Of a DNA stretch of 64,000 nucleotides, positions 8,394 to 17,378 are shown piece after piece. The stretch is from contig JBDREC010000076.1 of the NCBI GenBank assembly GCA_043820105.1, positions 1 to 64,000 of the forward strand. Reading direction: 5' to 3'. The notes under the pieces are model-generated. The model saw nothing but the letters and a program-made list of their open reading frames with translations. It ran no database searches and was not told where the DNA came from. A program made the translations under genes and the position numbers. Source of the stretch: JBDREC01 sp043820105 [NCBI: Pseudomonadota bacterium] (GTDB taxonomy: Bacteria; Bdellovibrionota_F; JAHFAK01). Numbering within the stretch: the first letter of the stretch is position 1; every line of letters begins with the position of its first letter.

Positions 8394-11369
8394 ATGAAAG
8401 ATTTTAAAACATTATTGAAAGAACAGGGTTTTCAAAAGCGCTTTCAGGAATTCCATAATTTAATGAGATATAGAGTCAAAGAAGTTTTGATTGTTTCAAG
8501 TTTATATGACTCTTTTATTTTAGAAGAAGATGGTCAATTCTATGATCAAATCTTTTCTGAATATCATGATCTTAACCTAAGTCAGGCTCCTATTGTAACA
8601 AGAGTTTCTAATGCAAAAGAGGCTCTTAAAATGCTAAAAGAAGAAAAGCGCTTTGATCTTGTTATTACTACCTTGAATCTCAAAGATATGGAAGCAAAGG
8701 AGTTCGCAAATAAGGTTAAAACCTTAGGTCTTGATATACCTGTTGTTCTTCTTACTTATAATACAAGAGAGTTAAATGAAATCAGCAAAGAATCACAAAA
8801 CCACCTATTTGAGAAAGTATTTTTATGGCAAGGTGATTTTAGAATATTTATTGCCATCATAAAATTTATTGAAGATAAAAAAAATGTTGATCATGATACT
8901 AAGACCGTTGGTGTTCAAAGCATTATATTGATTGAAGATAATGTGCATTATTATTCTTCATTTTTACCTCTTATTTATGATCAGCTCTTTTTACACTCAC
9001 AGAGTTTAATTTCTGAAGGTATTAACGTAGCTCAAAAACTTCTAAGAATGAGAGCAAGACCTAAAATCCTTTTATGCAGCAACTATGAAGAAGCTGAAAA
9101 TTATTATAATAAATATGAATCATGCATTCTTGGTGTTATTTCTGATGTTGAATTTCCACGAAATGGTGTACTTGAAGAAGATGCAGGCCTTGTTTTTGGA
9201 AAACAAGTTAAATCATCACACTTTGATATACCAATACTTTTGCAATCAGACTCTCCGAAATGGAAGGAACATGCAAATAATATTGGTGCTTCATTTTTAT
9301 TAAAGTCTTCCAATACACTGCTTCACGAACTCCAGGAATTTATGAAAACACGTTTTGGTTTTGGTGATTTTGTTTTTCGAAAACCAGATGGCAAAGAAAT
9401 TTCAAATGCTCCAGACCTAAAAGCTTTAGAAAAAGAACTTTATGTAATATCAGATGAATCCTTAAGTTATCATGCAGCAAGAAATCATTTTTCTACCTGG
9501 TTAAAATCAAGAACAGAATTTTACCTGGCACTGAAACTAAGACCCCGTTCAGAAGATGATTTTGTAGACTTAGATTCAATGAGAAGGCATATTATTAGTT
9601 CTTTAAGAGACTACAGGCAGCAAAAATCAAGAAGCATAGTTTCAGATTTTGATCCAAAGACATTTGACATCTCATCAAGTGTTGCAAAAATTGGTGGTGG
9701 ATCTTTAGGTGGAAAAGCAAGAGGTCTCGCTTTTGTCAATACCCTAATTAGCAATTTTCATATAAGACATATTTATAAAGGAATTCAAATTTCCATCCCC
9801 CCTGCGATTGTACTGGGAACAGATGTGTTTGATCAATATATGCAAAACAACGATTTGCTTGATTATGCAATAGAGCAAAAAAAAGATGAAAAAATTCTCA
9901 AAAAATTTCTTAAAGCAAAATTTCCAAAACAAATTAAAAAACAGTTACAAAACTATTTAGAACTAATTGATTATCCATTAGCAGTTAGATCATCATCACT
10001 CTTAGAAGATTCTAAGCATCAACCATTTGCAGGAATTTATGAAACCTACATGATCCCCAATAACCACTATGACATTAATATTCGCTTAAAGCAGCTAGTT
10101 AGAGCTATAAAGCAAGTTTATGCATCTGCTTTTTCTTCAAGATCAAAAGCATATATAAAAGCAACTCACTACAGGCTTGAAGAAGAAAAAATGGCAGTTA
10201 TTATTCAAAAGCTAGTTGGCTCTAGGTTTAATGACAGATACTATCCTAATTTTTCAGGTGTAGCAAGGACTCACAATTTCTATCCAAGGCCTCCTGCCCT
10301 ATCTTCAGATGGAATAGTATCTATTAGTCTTGGCTTAGGTGAAATGGTTGTTGGTGGTGGACCTGTAATGAGATTCTGTCCCAAATATCCCAATCATGAC
10401 CTTCATTTTGCCAACATCGAAGACATGCTTGAATATTCACAAAAGGATTTTTTTGCTTTAAAACTTCCAGATCCAAAAGCTGAAATTGATCCTAATGAGC
10501 TCGAAACAATTAAGCTTGGAAAATATAGTTTAAAAGAAGCTGAAACTGACGGAAGCCTTTCATATATTGGATCCAGCTACTCTCCTGAAGATGATAGATT
10601 AAGTGAAGGAGTTTCACGAAATGGTGTTAGAGTCATCACTTTTGCACCAATTTTGAAAGGCAAAATGTTTCCTTTATCTGAAATTGTCCAATTAATTATG
10701 GACATGGGATCCTGGGGGCTTAATTCACCCGTTGAAATTGAATTCTCAGTTAATCTTTCAACTCCAGCAAATACCAACAAGAAATTTGCTATCCTACAAA
10801 TAAGACCACTTGTTAAAAGCCATGAAGCGGAAGAACTAAATGTTGAAGAAAAAGATAAATCCAAGATTCTATGCAAAAGTGCAAATGTTTTAGGAAATGG
10901 AAAAATTCAAGAAATTTATGATATAATAACAGTTGATCCTGAAAAATTTGATAGAGCAAAAACAAAAGAAGTTGCAACAGAAATAAGTCAACTAAATTCA
11001 AGACTTGCTTCTGAAAATATTCCTTATATGATTTTTGGTATGGGAAGATGGGGATCATCTGATCCATGGTTAGGTATTCCAGTGACATGGGAACAAATTA
11101 ATGGAGCCCATGTAATGATTGAAACAGGCTTTAAAGATATAAAAGTTGATCCCTCCCAGGGTAGCCATTTCTTTCAGAATCTAACATCTTTTCAAATTGG
11201 ATATTTTACAATTAGTCCCAAAACAACTGAGGACTTCGTTGATTGGAATTTTTTAACAAAAGAAAAATCAATATCAGAATTCCAATACATAAAACATTTA
11301 CGCTTTAAAAAACCATTAATTGTTAAAATGAATGGACAGACAAATAAAGGAATAATTTTAAAACCTTGA
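8394..11369 (+). CDS. receiver domains fused to a PEP/pyruvate-binding (PPDK_N) domain
   Basis: This 991-residue protein has two receiver-like domains (about 28-150 and 172-310) and then, from about residue 430, an ATP-grasp-like PEP synthase/PPDK N-terminal domain (GGGSLGGKARGL; later LAVRSSSLLEDS and FAGIYETY). The first receiver lacks an acceptor aspartate (DLVITTLNL); the second keeps an acidic pocket (IEDN) and a candidate acceptor in ISDVEFP. The swivelling phosphohistidine and PEP-binding domains are missing, so it is not a full PEP synthase. A regulatory phosphotransfer or ATP-dependent signalling role is inference. It follows gdhA after a repeat-filled gap. Confidence 0.75.
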   Translation: MKDFKTLLKEQGFQKRFQEFHNLMRYRVKEVLIVSSLYDSFILEEDGQFYDQIFSEYHDLNLSQAPIVTRVSNAKEALKMLKEEKRFDLVITTLNLKDMEAKEFANKVKTLGLDIPVVLLTYNTRELNEISKESQNHLFEKVFLWQGDFRIFIAIIKFIEDKKNVDHDTKTVGVQSIILIEDNVHYYSSFLPLIYDQLFLHSQSLISEGINVAQKLLRMRARPKILLCSNYEEAENYYNKYESCILGVISDVEFPRNGVLEEDAGLVFGKQVKSSHFDIPILLQSDSPKWKEHANNIGASFLLKSSNTLLHELQEFMKTRFGFGDFVFRKPDGKEISNAPDLKALEKELYVISDESLSYHAARNHFSTWLKSRTEFYLALKLRPRSEDDFVDLDSMRRHIISSLRDYRQQKSRSIVSDFDPKTFDISSSVAKIGGGSLGGKARGLAFVNTLISNFHIRHIYKGIQISIPPAIVLGTDVFDQYMQNNDLLDYAIEQKKDEKILKKFLKAKFPKQIKKQLQNYLELIDYPLAVRSSSLLEDSKHQPFAGIYETYMIPNNHYDINIRLKQLVRAIKQVYASAFSSRSKAYIKATHYRLEEEKMAVIIQKLVGSRFNDRYYPNFSGVARTHNFYPRPPALSSDGIVSISLGLGEMVVGGGPVMRFCPKYPNHDLHFANIEDMLEYSQKDFFALKLPDPKAEIDPNELETIKLGKYSLKEAETDGSLSYIGSSYSPEDDRLSEGVSRNGVRVITFAPILKGKMFPLSEIVQLIMDMGSWGLNSPVEIEFSVNLSTPANTNKKFAILQIRPLVKSHEAEELNVEEKDKSKILCKSANVLGNGKIQEIYDIITVDPEKFDRAKTKEVATEISQLNSRLASENIPYMIFGMGRWGSSDPWLGIPVTWEQINGAHVMIETGFKDIKVDPSQGSHFFQNLTSFQIGYFTISPKTTEDFVDWNFLTKEKSISEFQYIKHLRFKKPLIVKMNGQTNKGIILKP

Positions 11370-11809
11370 TTTGCTAGTCTTTTTAATCAGGAACTGGAAT
11401 AGAAATAGGAGAAGTCAGGTCATTTCTTGATATTATACTGATTTTACTAATAAAATCTATGAAATTGCTGTTTTGCGTGTTTATTTTAGCTTGCTTATGC
11501 ATCTTATTGTCCCCACAATTAAGTTTCTTTAGGTTTCATACAAGCAAGCCCCTAAATTTGAGGCTTTCTTGTAAATCTATAGATATAAAAAAGCAAGTTC
11601 TTTGCCAAAATTTCATGTTTTTTATTTTTCTTTCATTTCAACAGGTTATATCATGCTAGCCTGAAACTATTAATCTAAAGGTGGGAGTTTTGCCTTTTTA
11701 CGTAAATTTTTTCAGGGAAATTTCCTAAATTGTGACAATTATTGAATGTCTTTTACAATAAATATATGTTATAGTTAAATAAGTTACCTGATTTTAGGAA
11801 GGGATGGTA
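11370..11809. other. intergenic region with a hairpin, no supported gene
   Basis: A hydrophobic 66-codon frame (11459-11659) has no ribosome binding site and is not supported. A hairpin at 11539-11573 pairs TACAAG/CTTGTA and AAGCC/GGCTT. A possible promoter for the small genes (TTGAAT at about 11741, TATGTT 17 bases on) lies near the right edge. Confidence 0.4.
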
Positions 11810-11962
11810 ATGGAAAGAATTAAAAGTCCAAAACCCCAAAATATAACTGATGGCTTAATAAATTCAGATTATTCGCTAAATCGTCAACAAAATCCATACC
11901 TAAAAGAAAATCCCTTACAAAAGGAAGTGCCGAATAAAACCGGCAGGATCAGCAACAATTAA
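11810..11962 (+). CDS. small basic protein, paralogue A (50 aa)
   Basis: A short gene with GGAAGGG six bases before the ATG. The product is polar and rich in Lys, Asn and Pro, with no membrane segment. It contains DGLINSDYS, like VDGQFESEDDY and VNGLFKGEAPY in the next two small genes, and ends TGRISNN. It is first of three tandem small genes ahead of ssrA. The family is unknown. The ribosome binding site and the shared motif argue that it is real. Confidence 0.6.
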   Translation: MERIKSPKPQNITDGLINSDYSLNRQQNPYLKENPLQKEVPNKTGRISNN

Positions 11963-11987
11963 TAATGACCAGAAGGAGAGTGACAAA

Positions 11988-12146
11988 ATGTATAAACCAA
12001 AAGAAAAGCGTCCTGAAATTGAAAGTTTAGTAGATGGTCAATTTGAATCAGAAGATGACTATCATAAAACAGGACCTCAACCACAACTGAATAAAAGAAT
12101 ATTCAAAAAGAAAAAACCGAAATTACCCACAAAAGGGAGAGTCTAA
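11988..12146 (+). CDS. small basic protein, paralogue B (52 aa)
   Basis: Begins 25 bases after paralogue A with AAGGAGAG eight bases before the ATG. The product is highly charged, with an acidic centre (VDGQFESEDDY) and a lysine-rich end (KKKKPKLPTKGRV). It looks intrinsically disordered. It shares the central motif and terminal GR(I/V) with paralogue A. Nucleic-acid or ribosome binding is a guess from charge only. Confidence 0.65.
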   Translation: MYKPKEKRPEIESLVDGQFESEDDYHKTGPQPQLNKRIFKKKKPKLPTKGRV

Positions 12147-12273
12147 AAGCAAATTGCATGCTTATGAATTCTGGCTTGATTTAATTTTTTACTAAAAGAA
12201 ACCAATATGAATGTAAGAGATAGAAACAAATGGCATAATCAAAATTTAGCTTAAATAAAAAGGAGGATTAATT

Positions 12274-12444
12274 ATGGGTTCTAAAAGATCTAAGAAAAGC
12301 GAAGTTGCACCACTTGTCAATGGACTTTTTAAAGGCGAGGCACCTTATATCACCGATAGTGAACATACATTGGGAAACTCCTCACAACCAACCCGGGGTG
12401 CAAATGCAAAAATAGACATAAACGAAAGACCAAAAGCATTTTAA
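12274..12444 (+). CDS. small basic protein, paralogue C (56 aa)
   Basis: A strong AGGAGG precedes the ATG by eight bases. The product begins with a basic patch (GSKRSKKSE), carries APLVNGLFKGEAPY, parallel to ESLVDGQFESEDDY of paralogue B, and ends RPKAF. No signal or membrane segment is present. It is the last gene before the ssrA promoter. Confidence 0.65.
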   Translation: MGSKRSKKSEVAPLVNGLFKGEAPYITDSEHTLGNSSQPTRGANAKIDINERPKAF

Positions 12445-12575
12445 AAAAAAGGCAGGGTTAAAAAATAAGCAAGGTCTCTTTTTTTTATTATCTGGCTTGA
12501 TTTACCAGTATTAATCTTTTATATATTTAATGATATATTAAGATCGTTTTATTTTGATCAATAAAATAGATCCAG

Positions 12576-12604
12576 TTGTTAAAGGAAATATTTTATTTTA
12601 TAAA
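12576..12604 (+). promoter_or_regulatory. sigma-70 promoter of ssrA
   Basis: TTGTTA (12576-12581), a 17-base spacer, then TATAAA (12599-12604). The start would fall at 12611-12612, exactly the first base of the tmRNA acceptor stem. Confidence 0.75.
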
Positions 12605-12611
12605 ACTTTCA

Positions 12612-12963
<352 letters not shown>

Positions 12964-13061
12964 TCAGTGCTGATTATTTTCTATGCGAAAATAATCTACG
13001 GCGGGAATAAATCCCGCCTGCACTATAAGTCAAGGGGAGCTAGCTCCCCTTAACAATCCCC
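12964..13061. repeat. three-hairpin module, copy 1 (R1), abutting tmRNA
   Basis: Directly follows CCTCCATCAG at the tmRNA 3' end. Hairpin 1 pairs GATTATTTTC with GAAAATAATC (12972-12996). Hairpin 2 pairs GGCGGGA with TCCCGCC around ATAAA (13000-13018). Hairpin 3 pairs AAGGGGAGC with GCTCCCCTT (13032-13051). The module ends AACAATCCCC. Hairpin 3 may terminate ssrA. Copies recur at 15437, 17157 and 20030. Confidence 0.85.
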
Positions 13062-13085
13062 ATTTTTAGAAATCTTATTTTATAA

Positions 13086-13640
13086 TTAAAACAACTTATC
13101 TAGTTCTTTTTTGCTTAGCTCAAATACTTTTGCTTTTGTACCCTCTTTAATAAATTCATATGAAATTATTTCTTCTCCTATACATCTAATACATAGCTTT
13201 TCTTTCACTCGAATAGCTCCAATATTCTGAATAGGTGTTTTAAAAATAATTTTCTTTAATTTAAATCTGTAAAAAAATATTTTGAATGCGATAGGATATG
13301 TATATGTACAAATTCCCTTTCTACGAAATTCCTTTTTCCAAATGTGGGCATGAAAAATTGCAGAATCATCCTCTTTAGAAATATGAATTAGGTGCACTCC
13401 AATGGGTTTATCCTTGTATTGGATAGTTAAGTAAGTACTTTTGGAATCTGTAGTATTGTCGCCTTTTTCACATATATCTTGAAGCACTTTCTTTGTTTCT
13501 TTTTCTAGGCGCATTTTTGATGAATCTACACCCAAAGATTCAACATATCCAGCTTCTGAGCGATACCAATAATCAAGAACATATTGGACATCTTCTTTAT
13601 TAAAATCCCTAATTTCAATATTTTTGATATTTATTTTCAT
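13086..13640 (-). CDS. GNAT family N-acetyltransferase
   Basis: A 184-residue protein with the GNAT fold pattern: an N-terminal strand-helix, AIFHAHIWKKEFRRKGI as the acetyl-CoA-binding RxxG-type segment (about residues 90-108), and IGAIRVKEKLC corresponding to the late helix in which these enzymes usually have an N-x-x-A/S. The substrate is unknown. The 3' end faces module R1, as do most genes in the array. Confidence 0.8.
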   Translation of the reverse strand: MKINIKNIEIRDFNKEDVQYVLDYWYRSEAGYVESLGVDSSKMRLEKETKKVLQDICEKGDNTTDSKSTYLTIQYKDKPIGVHLIHISKEDDSAIFHAHIWKKEFRRKGICTYTYPIAFKIFFYRFKLKKIIFKTPIQNIGAIRVKEKLCIRCIGEEIISYEFIKEGTKAKVFELSKKELDKLF

Positions 13641-13725
13641 TTTATAATTCTCTTAGATTTTTCCATACAACTATTTAAAATTATGTTTTATTTTTGTGCT
13701 AGAATATTCAAATCAATTATTAAAC

Positions 13726-14574
13726 TTACTCCTTTTCTAAATTTTCAAAATAATCAATAATCCCCCTAAATGTCAAATCAAAATCTAAATCATCCTTTAA
13801 TCCTGCAATAGCACTTTTCCAACCAAGCTTTAATAATTCTACGTCTATATCTTTTAGAATAGAACTTAGATTTTCAGGTAATATGTCATTCCTGGCTTTG
13901 AAAGTGGCAGCGATGGCTTGGTTTAGAACATTTAAATTACACTTTGGCAAAAAATAATATAGATCAAAAATATCTTTTGACCTTGAATTATCATAACTTC
14001 GTGCAAATAGGGCATGAATTTTTTCAGCACATGTTGATTCAATCGTGTAAACTAACCATGACAAGGATTCTTCGCCTAATATAGATTTTGTCTCTATTTT
14101 TTTAGGAGCAGGAACAACAATATCTCCTGTCCCAATATCAAAGTGAATATTTTTAGCAATTTTAATGTTCTTTGGAATTTCACCAATTCCACTTCTAAAA
14201 TAAAATCTAATTCCTCCGCATTCTCCTGAAGTTACTAGGTCAGATTCTTTCTCATATTTATACCACACTCCATCATCAATATCAGCTTCAATAACTTTAA
14301 TTATTAAGGATGATATATTTTTAATATTTAAATTGTTTATGATAGCATCTATATCAATTGTATATCTAGGAGAATTATAAACTCGAAGCCCAACATATCC
14401 ACCTTTAAAAATAATTTTCCCTGCTAACTTTCTGTTTTTTATTAGCCTTGCAACCATCCTTTCAAGCAAAAATGTCATTTCAATATTATGATATGGAACG
14501 TTTTGATTATTAGCAATATTTGAAAGCCTTGCTTTGACTGAAATTGCGATATTTTGTTTATTTACTTTCTTCAT
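13726..14574 (-). CDS. AbiEii-type nucleotidyltransferase toxin
   Basis: A 282-residue protein of the AbiEii/DUF1814 family. Diagnostic is IFKGGYVGLRVYNSPRYTIDIDAI: KGG, then R-x-T-x-DID carrying the metal-binding acidic residues. A second conserved region SRSKDIFDLYYF lies near residue 195-210. Members are the toxic half of type IV abortive-infection systems. Its ATG overlaps the stop of the upstream AbiEi partner (14571-14574), the typical coupled order. A second, divergent pair lies at 20959-22466. Confidence 0.88.
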   Translation of the reverse strand: MKKVNKQNIAISVKARLSNIANNQNVPYHNIEMTFLLERMVARLIKNRKLAGKIIFKGGYVGLRVYNSPRYTIDIDAIINNLNIKNISSLIIKVIEADIDDGVWYKYEKESDLVTSGECGGIRFYFRSGIGEIPKNIKIAKNIHFDIGTGDIVVPAPKKIETKSILGEESLSWLVYTIESTCAEKIHALFARSYDNSRSKDIFDLYYFLPKCNLNVLNQAIAATFKARNDILPENLSSILKDIDVELLKLGWKSAIAGLKDDLDFDLTFRGIIDYFENLEKE

Positions 14575-15164
14575 AGATTAGTCTCAATTGATCCAATAAT
14601 TGTTTCCCAATATTTTTTAATAACATTTTCATAACCAAGTGCTTTTGCCATTTTCATGATTTTTGAAAGATTTGTTTTTTTCTCATTTATTGCTTTTAGA
14701 ATCGCTGAAATTGAAGTTCTTATACCTATCTTACTTGAATACCGTAGAGATTCTACAAGTGTTCTTTCAATATTTGTTATTTTGTAATATTTTTTATTTT
14801 CAACGCCTATCATAGATATTTTTTTAGCTCGTATAAGTCTATACTTTGAATCAGTAGTTTTTATATTATGAGGTACAGTTATCCATATCTGCGATGGAAC
14901 TTGTTCGATAAGCCCATGATAGAAAAGAGCTGTAAATCCAGCAATAATAGATTTATTACCAAATTTTTTGTATGAAGTGATAAAATCTCTTTCTTCTATA
15001 GATATATTATTACAACCTGGATGGATATAAAGCCCTCTTGAGAGCTTAATAATTTCCTCTTTTTGGTACATCCTGTAAAGAGTAGACCAAGATATTCCAA
15101 GCTTCTTGGCATCTTCTATACAAAAAACACCCAGATTTTTAAGTTTTTCTTTCTTGTTTTTCAT
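14571..15164 (-). CDS. AbiEi-type antitoxin (winged helix plus C-terminal domain)
   Basis: A 197-residue protein with an N-terminal winged-helix pattern (FCIEDAKKLGISWSTLYRMY, then LSRGLYIHPG) and a C-terminal domain with AFTALFYHGL and ERTLVESLRY, as in AbiEi antitoxin/transcription regulators. It is upstream of and overlaps the AbiEii toxin gene by 4 bases. The family usually represses its own promoter; the likely operator region is 15165-15263, between this gene and a MITE. Confidence 0.87.
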   Translation of the reverse strand: MKNKKEKLKNLGVFCIEDAKKLGISWSTLYRMYQKEEIIKLSRGLYIHPGCNNISIEERDFITSYKKFGNKSIIAGFTALFYHGLIEQVPSQIWITVPHNIKTTDSKYRLIRAKKISMIGVENKKYYKITNIERTLVESLRYSSKIGIRTSISAILKAINEKKTNLSKIMKMAKALGYENVIKKYWETIIGSIETNL

Positions 15165-15263
15165 AATTCCTAATTTTCAATATTATTTTCCGATGAACAT
15201 TTACAGACATTAATATAACAAAATGTCCAATATTGTTCAAGTAATTTTTTGCTTTTTGTAATT

Positions 15264-15435
15264 AAATTGTTCTCCACCCAATTTTACACAAAAAATTGTT
15301 CTCCACTTTAATTCAAGCGAAATTGGTTCTATAAAATTTTCATGATTTCTTTTAATGGATTTTAATGACTTTCTAAGCCGCTAATATTTCAGGGAAATAT
15401 TGGATGACCTCTTTTGAGAATTGGAGAACAATTTT
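15264..15435. mobile_element. MITE copy 1 (172 bp)
   Basis: Terminal inverted repeats: AAATTGTTCTCCA at 15264 and its complement TGGAGAACAATTT ending at 15435. A subterminal second TTGTTCTCCAC lies 28 bases inside the left end. No coding capacity. The left end matches the edge of the IS66 remnant at 22560, so it is probably a nonautonomous derivative. A near-identical copy lies at 16985-17154. Its right end touches the tmRNA-like sequence of module R2. Confidence 0.8.
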
Positions 15436-15436
15436 A

Positions 15437-15557
15437 GGGTTTGTTTCCCTTAGCCTCCATCAGCAAAAGTAATTTTCTTAACAAAAATTACTTACGGGTG
15501 AAGTAAATTCACCCTTTGCTATAAGTCAAGGGGAGCTAGCTCCCCTTAACAATCCCC
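15437..15557. repeat. tmRNA 3'-end remnant plus three-hairpin module, copy 2 (R2)
   Basis: The first 27 bases (15437-15463) match the tmRNA 3' end at 12941-12967 in 22 positions, including GCCTCCATCAG. Hairpin 1 is AAGTAATTTT/AAAATTACTT (15467-15493). Hairpin 2 is GGGTGAA/TTCACCC around GTAAA (15496-15514). Hairpin 3 is AAGGGGAGC/GCTCCCCTT (15528-15547). AACAATCCCC follows. The stem bases differ from R1 but remain paired. Confidence 0.85.
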
Positions 15558-15611
15558 TTTTTATTGTAAGATAAAAATATTCCGTTGTAATTAAATGTTC
15601 TGTCACTTATT

Positions 15612-16808
15612 TCAAATCTGTTTTCTTTTTATCACCATATTTGTCACTACTACTTTGTTTGCAAGCATATCGTTTTCTTCTTCTTGTTTTTTAATATAAT
15701 CTTCAAATAATCTTCGCTTGTCTGGATACTTTTCGATTAATTCGTTACAACGGTTTTTTAAATTTTCAAATATGAAATCATCTTGTTCTATTATATCGTC
15801 ATTTCTAATAATATCATCTTCTATTAATTGCATTTTGGCTAAATTTATCTGTTGAAGAATTTCATGTTGTTTAAACAATAATGGATGTGTGAAATCACTT
15901 TGGTCTTCAATATATGCATCATCTATGATTATAATTCCAGATTTTTTCAGATAATTTGATAATTCTAAGAAATTTTTCAGAAATTTATCCCAGTTTTCCA
16001 TTTTCATAATTATCTGCTTTTCAGCTCTGTTTTCTGCTAAATCAAGATATGCTCCAACAATCCTGTTTAATTCTTTGATATGATTTTCACTTAAATAGTT
16101 TTTGGCAATTGTCACATCGGACTTTAATATCTTTCCATCAGGAGCTTGCTTCCAGTTTGTTAATCCTAAATAAAGTTTATTAGTATCACAAGATTCATAT
16201 ATTATTTCAGCTGCTGTTTTTCCAGTAATTGCCCAGTGCAGTTTGTTTTGAACAGTTGCAAAAAACTCTTTCGTAATCGGTGCATTTTTATCATAATCTG
16301 CTGATAAGGAATAAATATCTGTGATTTTTTGGTAAAACCTTCTCTCACTTGCCCGAATTTCTCTGATTCGTTCAAGTAACTCATCGAAATAATCTTTTCC
16401 AAATAACTGATTGCCTTGCTTTAATCTTTCATCATCAAGAACAAATCCTTTAATTATAAATTCCTTTAAAGTTTTTGTAGCCCAGATTCGAAATTGCGTG
16501 GCTTGATAGGAATTGACTCGATAACCAACAGAGATAATTGCATCAAGATTGTAAAATTTTACAGGTTTGTCTGAATTTGGAATGTGCATTTTTTGCACAT
16601 TGCTTTTTTCTTCTAATTCGTTACTTTCAAATATATTTTTCAAATGTTTTGTAATCACACTTCTATCAACTTGAAAAAGCTCCCCCATCGCTTTTTGTGT
16701 TAACCATAAATTTTCATCTTTTATTAATGTCTCAACATTAATATGTCCCTCAGCTGAAGTATAAAGTAGAAAGTTTGCTTGATTTGGTATAACTTCCTTT
16801 TGTTCCAT
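15612..16808 (-). CDS. RhuM-family (virulence RhuM-like) protein
   Basis: About 398 residues. The N-terminus resembles a phage-antirepressor/helix-turn-helix region (NLWLTQKAMGELFQVDRSVITKHLKNI), followed by the conserved YNLDAIISVGYRVNSYQATQFRIWATKTLKEF. The C-terminal part has a Fic/DOC-like stretch (ITGKTAAEIIY) and a coiled coil. RhuM proteins were first described from a Salmonella pathogenicity island and are common in mobile and defence regions; their activity is not established. I use the ATG at 16808 because the longer frame would start at TTG. Its 3' end faces module R2. Confidence 0.85.
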   Translation of the reverse strand: MEQKEVIPNQANFLLYTSAEGHINVETLIKDENLWLTQKAMGELFQVDRSVITKHLKNIFESNELEEKSNVQKMHIPNSDKPVKFYNLDAIISVGYRVNSYQATQFRIWATKTLKEFIIKGFVLDDERLKQGNQLFGKDYFDELLERIREIRASERRFYQKITDIYSLSADYDKNAPITKEFFATVQNKLHWAITGKTAAEIIYESCDTNKLYLGLTNWKQAPDGKILKSDVTIAKNYLSENHIKELNRIVGAYLDLAENRAEKQIIMKMENWDKFLKNFLELSNYLKKSGIIIIDDAYIEDQSDFTHPLLFKQHEILQQINLAKMQLIEDDIIRNDDIIEQDDFIFENLKNRCNELIEKYPDKRRLFEDYIKKQEEENDMLANKVVVTNMVIKRKQI

Positions 16809-16984
16809 TTTAATAGTTATCTCCAAAGGTATAAATGGTGATTAATTGTTTAGATATTTATTAGATCAATAGGCATAATTTTTCAACAACTTTATTTTAT
16901 ATAACTTACTTTTATTCAATTCTCACATGTTTTAAATTTAATTCCTGAATTCTAGAATTTAAATAATATCCATCCTTAATTATT

Positions 16985-17154
16985 AATTGTTCTCCACCCA
17001 ATTTAACACTAAAAATTGTTCTCCACTATAAATCTATCTAATTTGGTTCTATTAATTTTCGGTATTTCTTTTTATGGGATTTTCATGGCTTTCTAAGCTG
17101 CTAATATTTCGGGAAAATATCGGATGACTTCTTTTGAGAATTGGAGAACAATTT
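16985..17154. mobile_element. MITE copy 2 (170 bp)
   Basis: Same ends as copy 1 (AATTGTTCTCCACCCA at 16985; GGAGAACAATTT ending at 17154) and near-identical interior, including CTAATATTTC and GGATGACTTCTTTTGAG. It again abuts a tmRNA-like sequence and a hairpin module, so MITE and module may have duplicated together. Confidence 0.8.
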
Positions 17155-17156
17155 TT

Positions 17157-17277
17157 GGAGCTGTTTCCCTTAGCCTCCATCCGCAAAAGTAATTTTCTTA
17201 ACAAAAATTACTTACGGGCGAAATAAATTCGCCCTTTGCTATAGGTCAAGGGGAGCCAGCTCCCCTTAACAATCCCC
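17157..17277. repeat. tmRNA 3'-end remnant plus three-hairpin module, copy 3 (R3)
   Basis: Contains GTTTCCCTTAGCCTCCATC as in R2. Hairpin 1 is identical to R2 (17187-17213). Hairpin 2 is GGGCGAA/TTCGCCC around ATAAA (17216-17234), a compensated change from R2. Hairpin 3 is AAGGGGAGC/GCTCCCCTT with loop CA (17248-17267). Confidence 0.85.
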
Positions 17278-17378
17278 ATTACAATAAGCTAAAAGTACTT
17301 TTAATTTTTCAAATGACAAATCAAAATATATGAATTAATTTAAATAAAAGATGACTCATCAATCTAAATGGAGATAAA

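Noticed and set aside
11459-11659. Small hydrophobic reading frame
   Set aside because: No Shine-Dalgarno sequence and it spans a hairpin; probably chance in AT-rich DNA.
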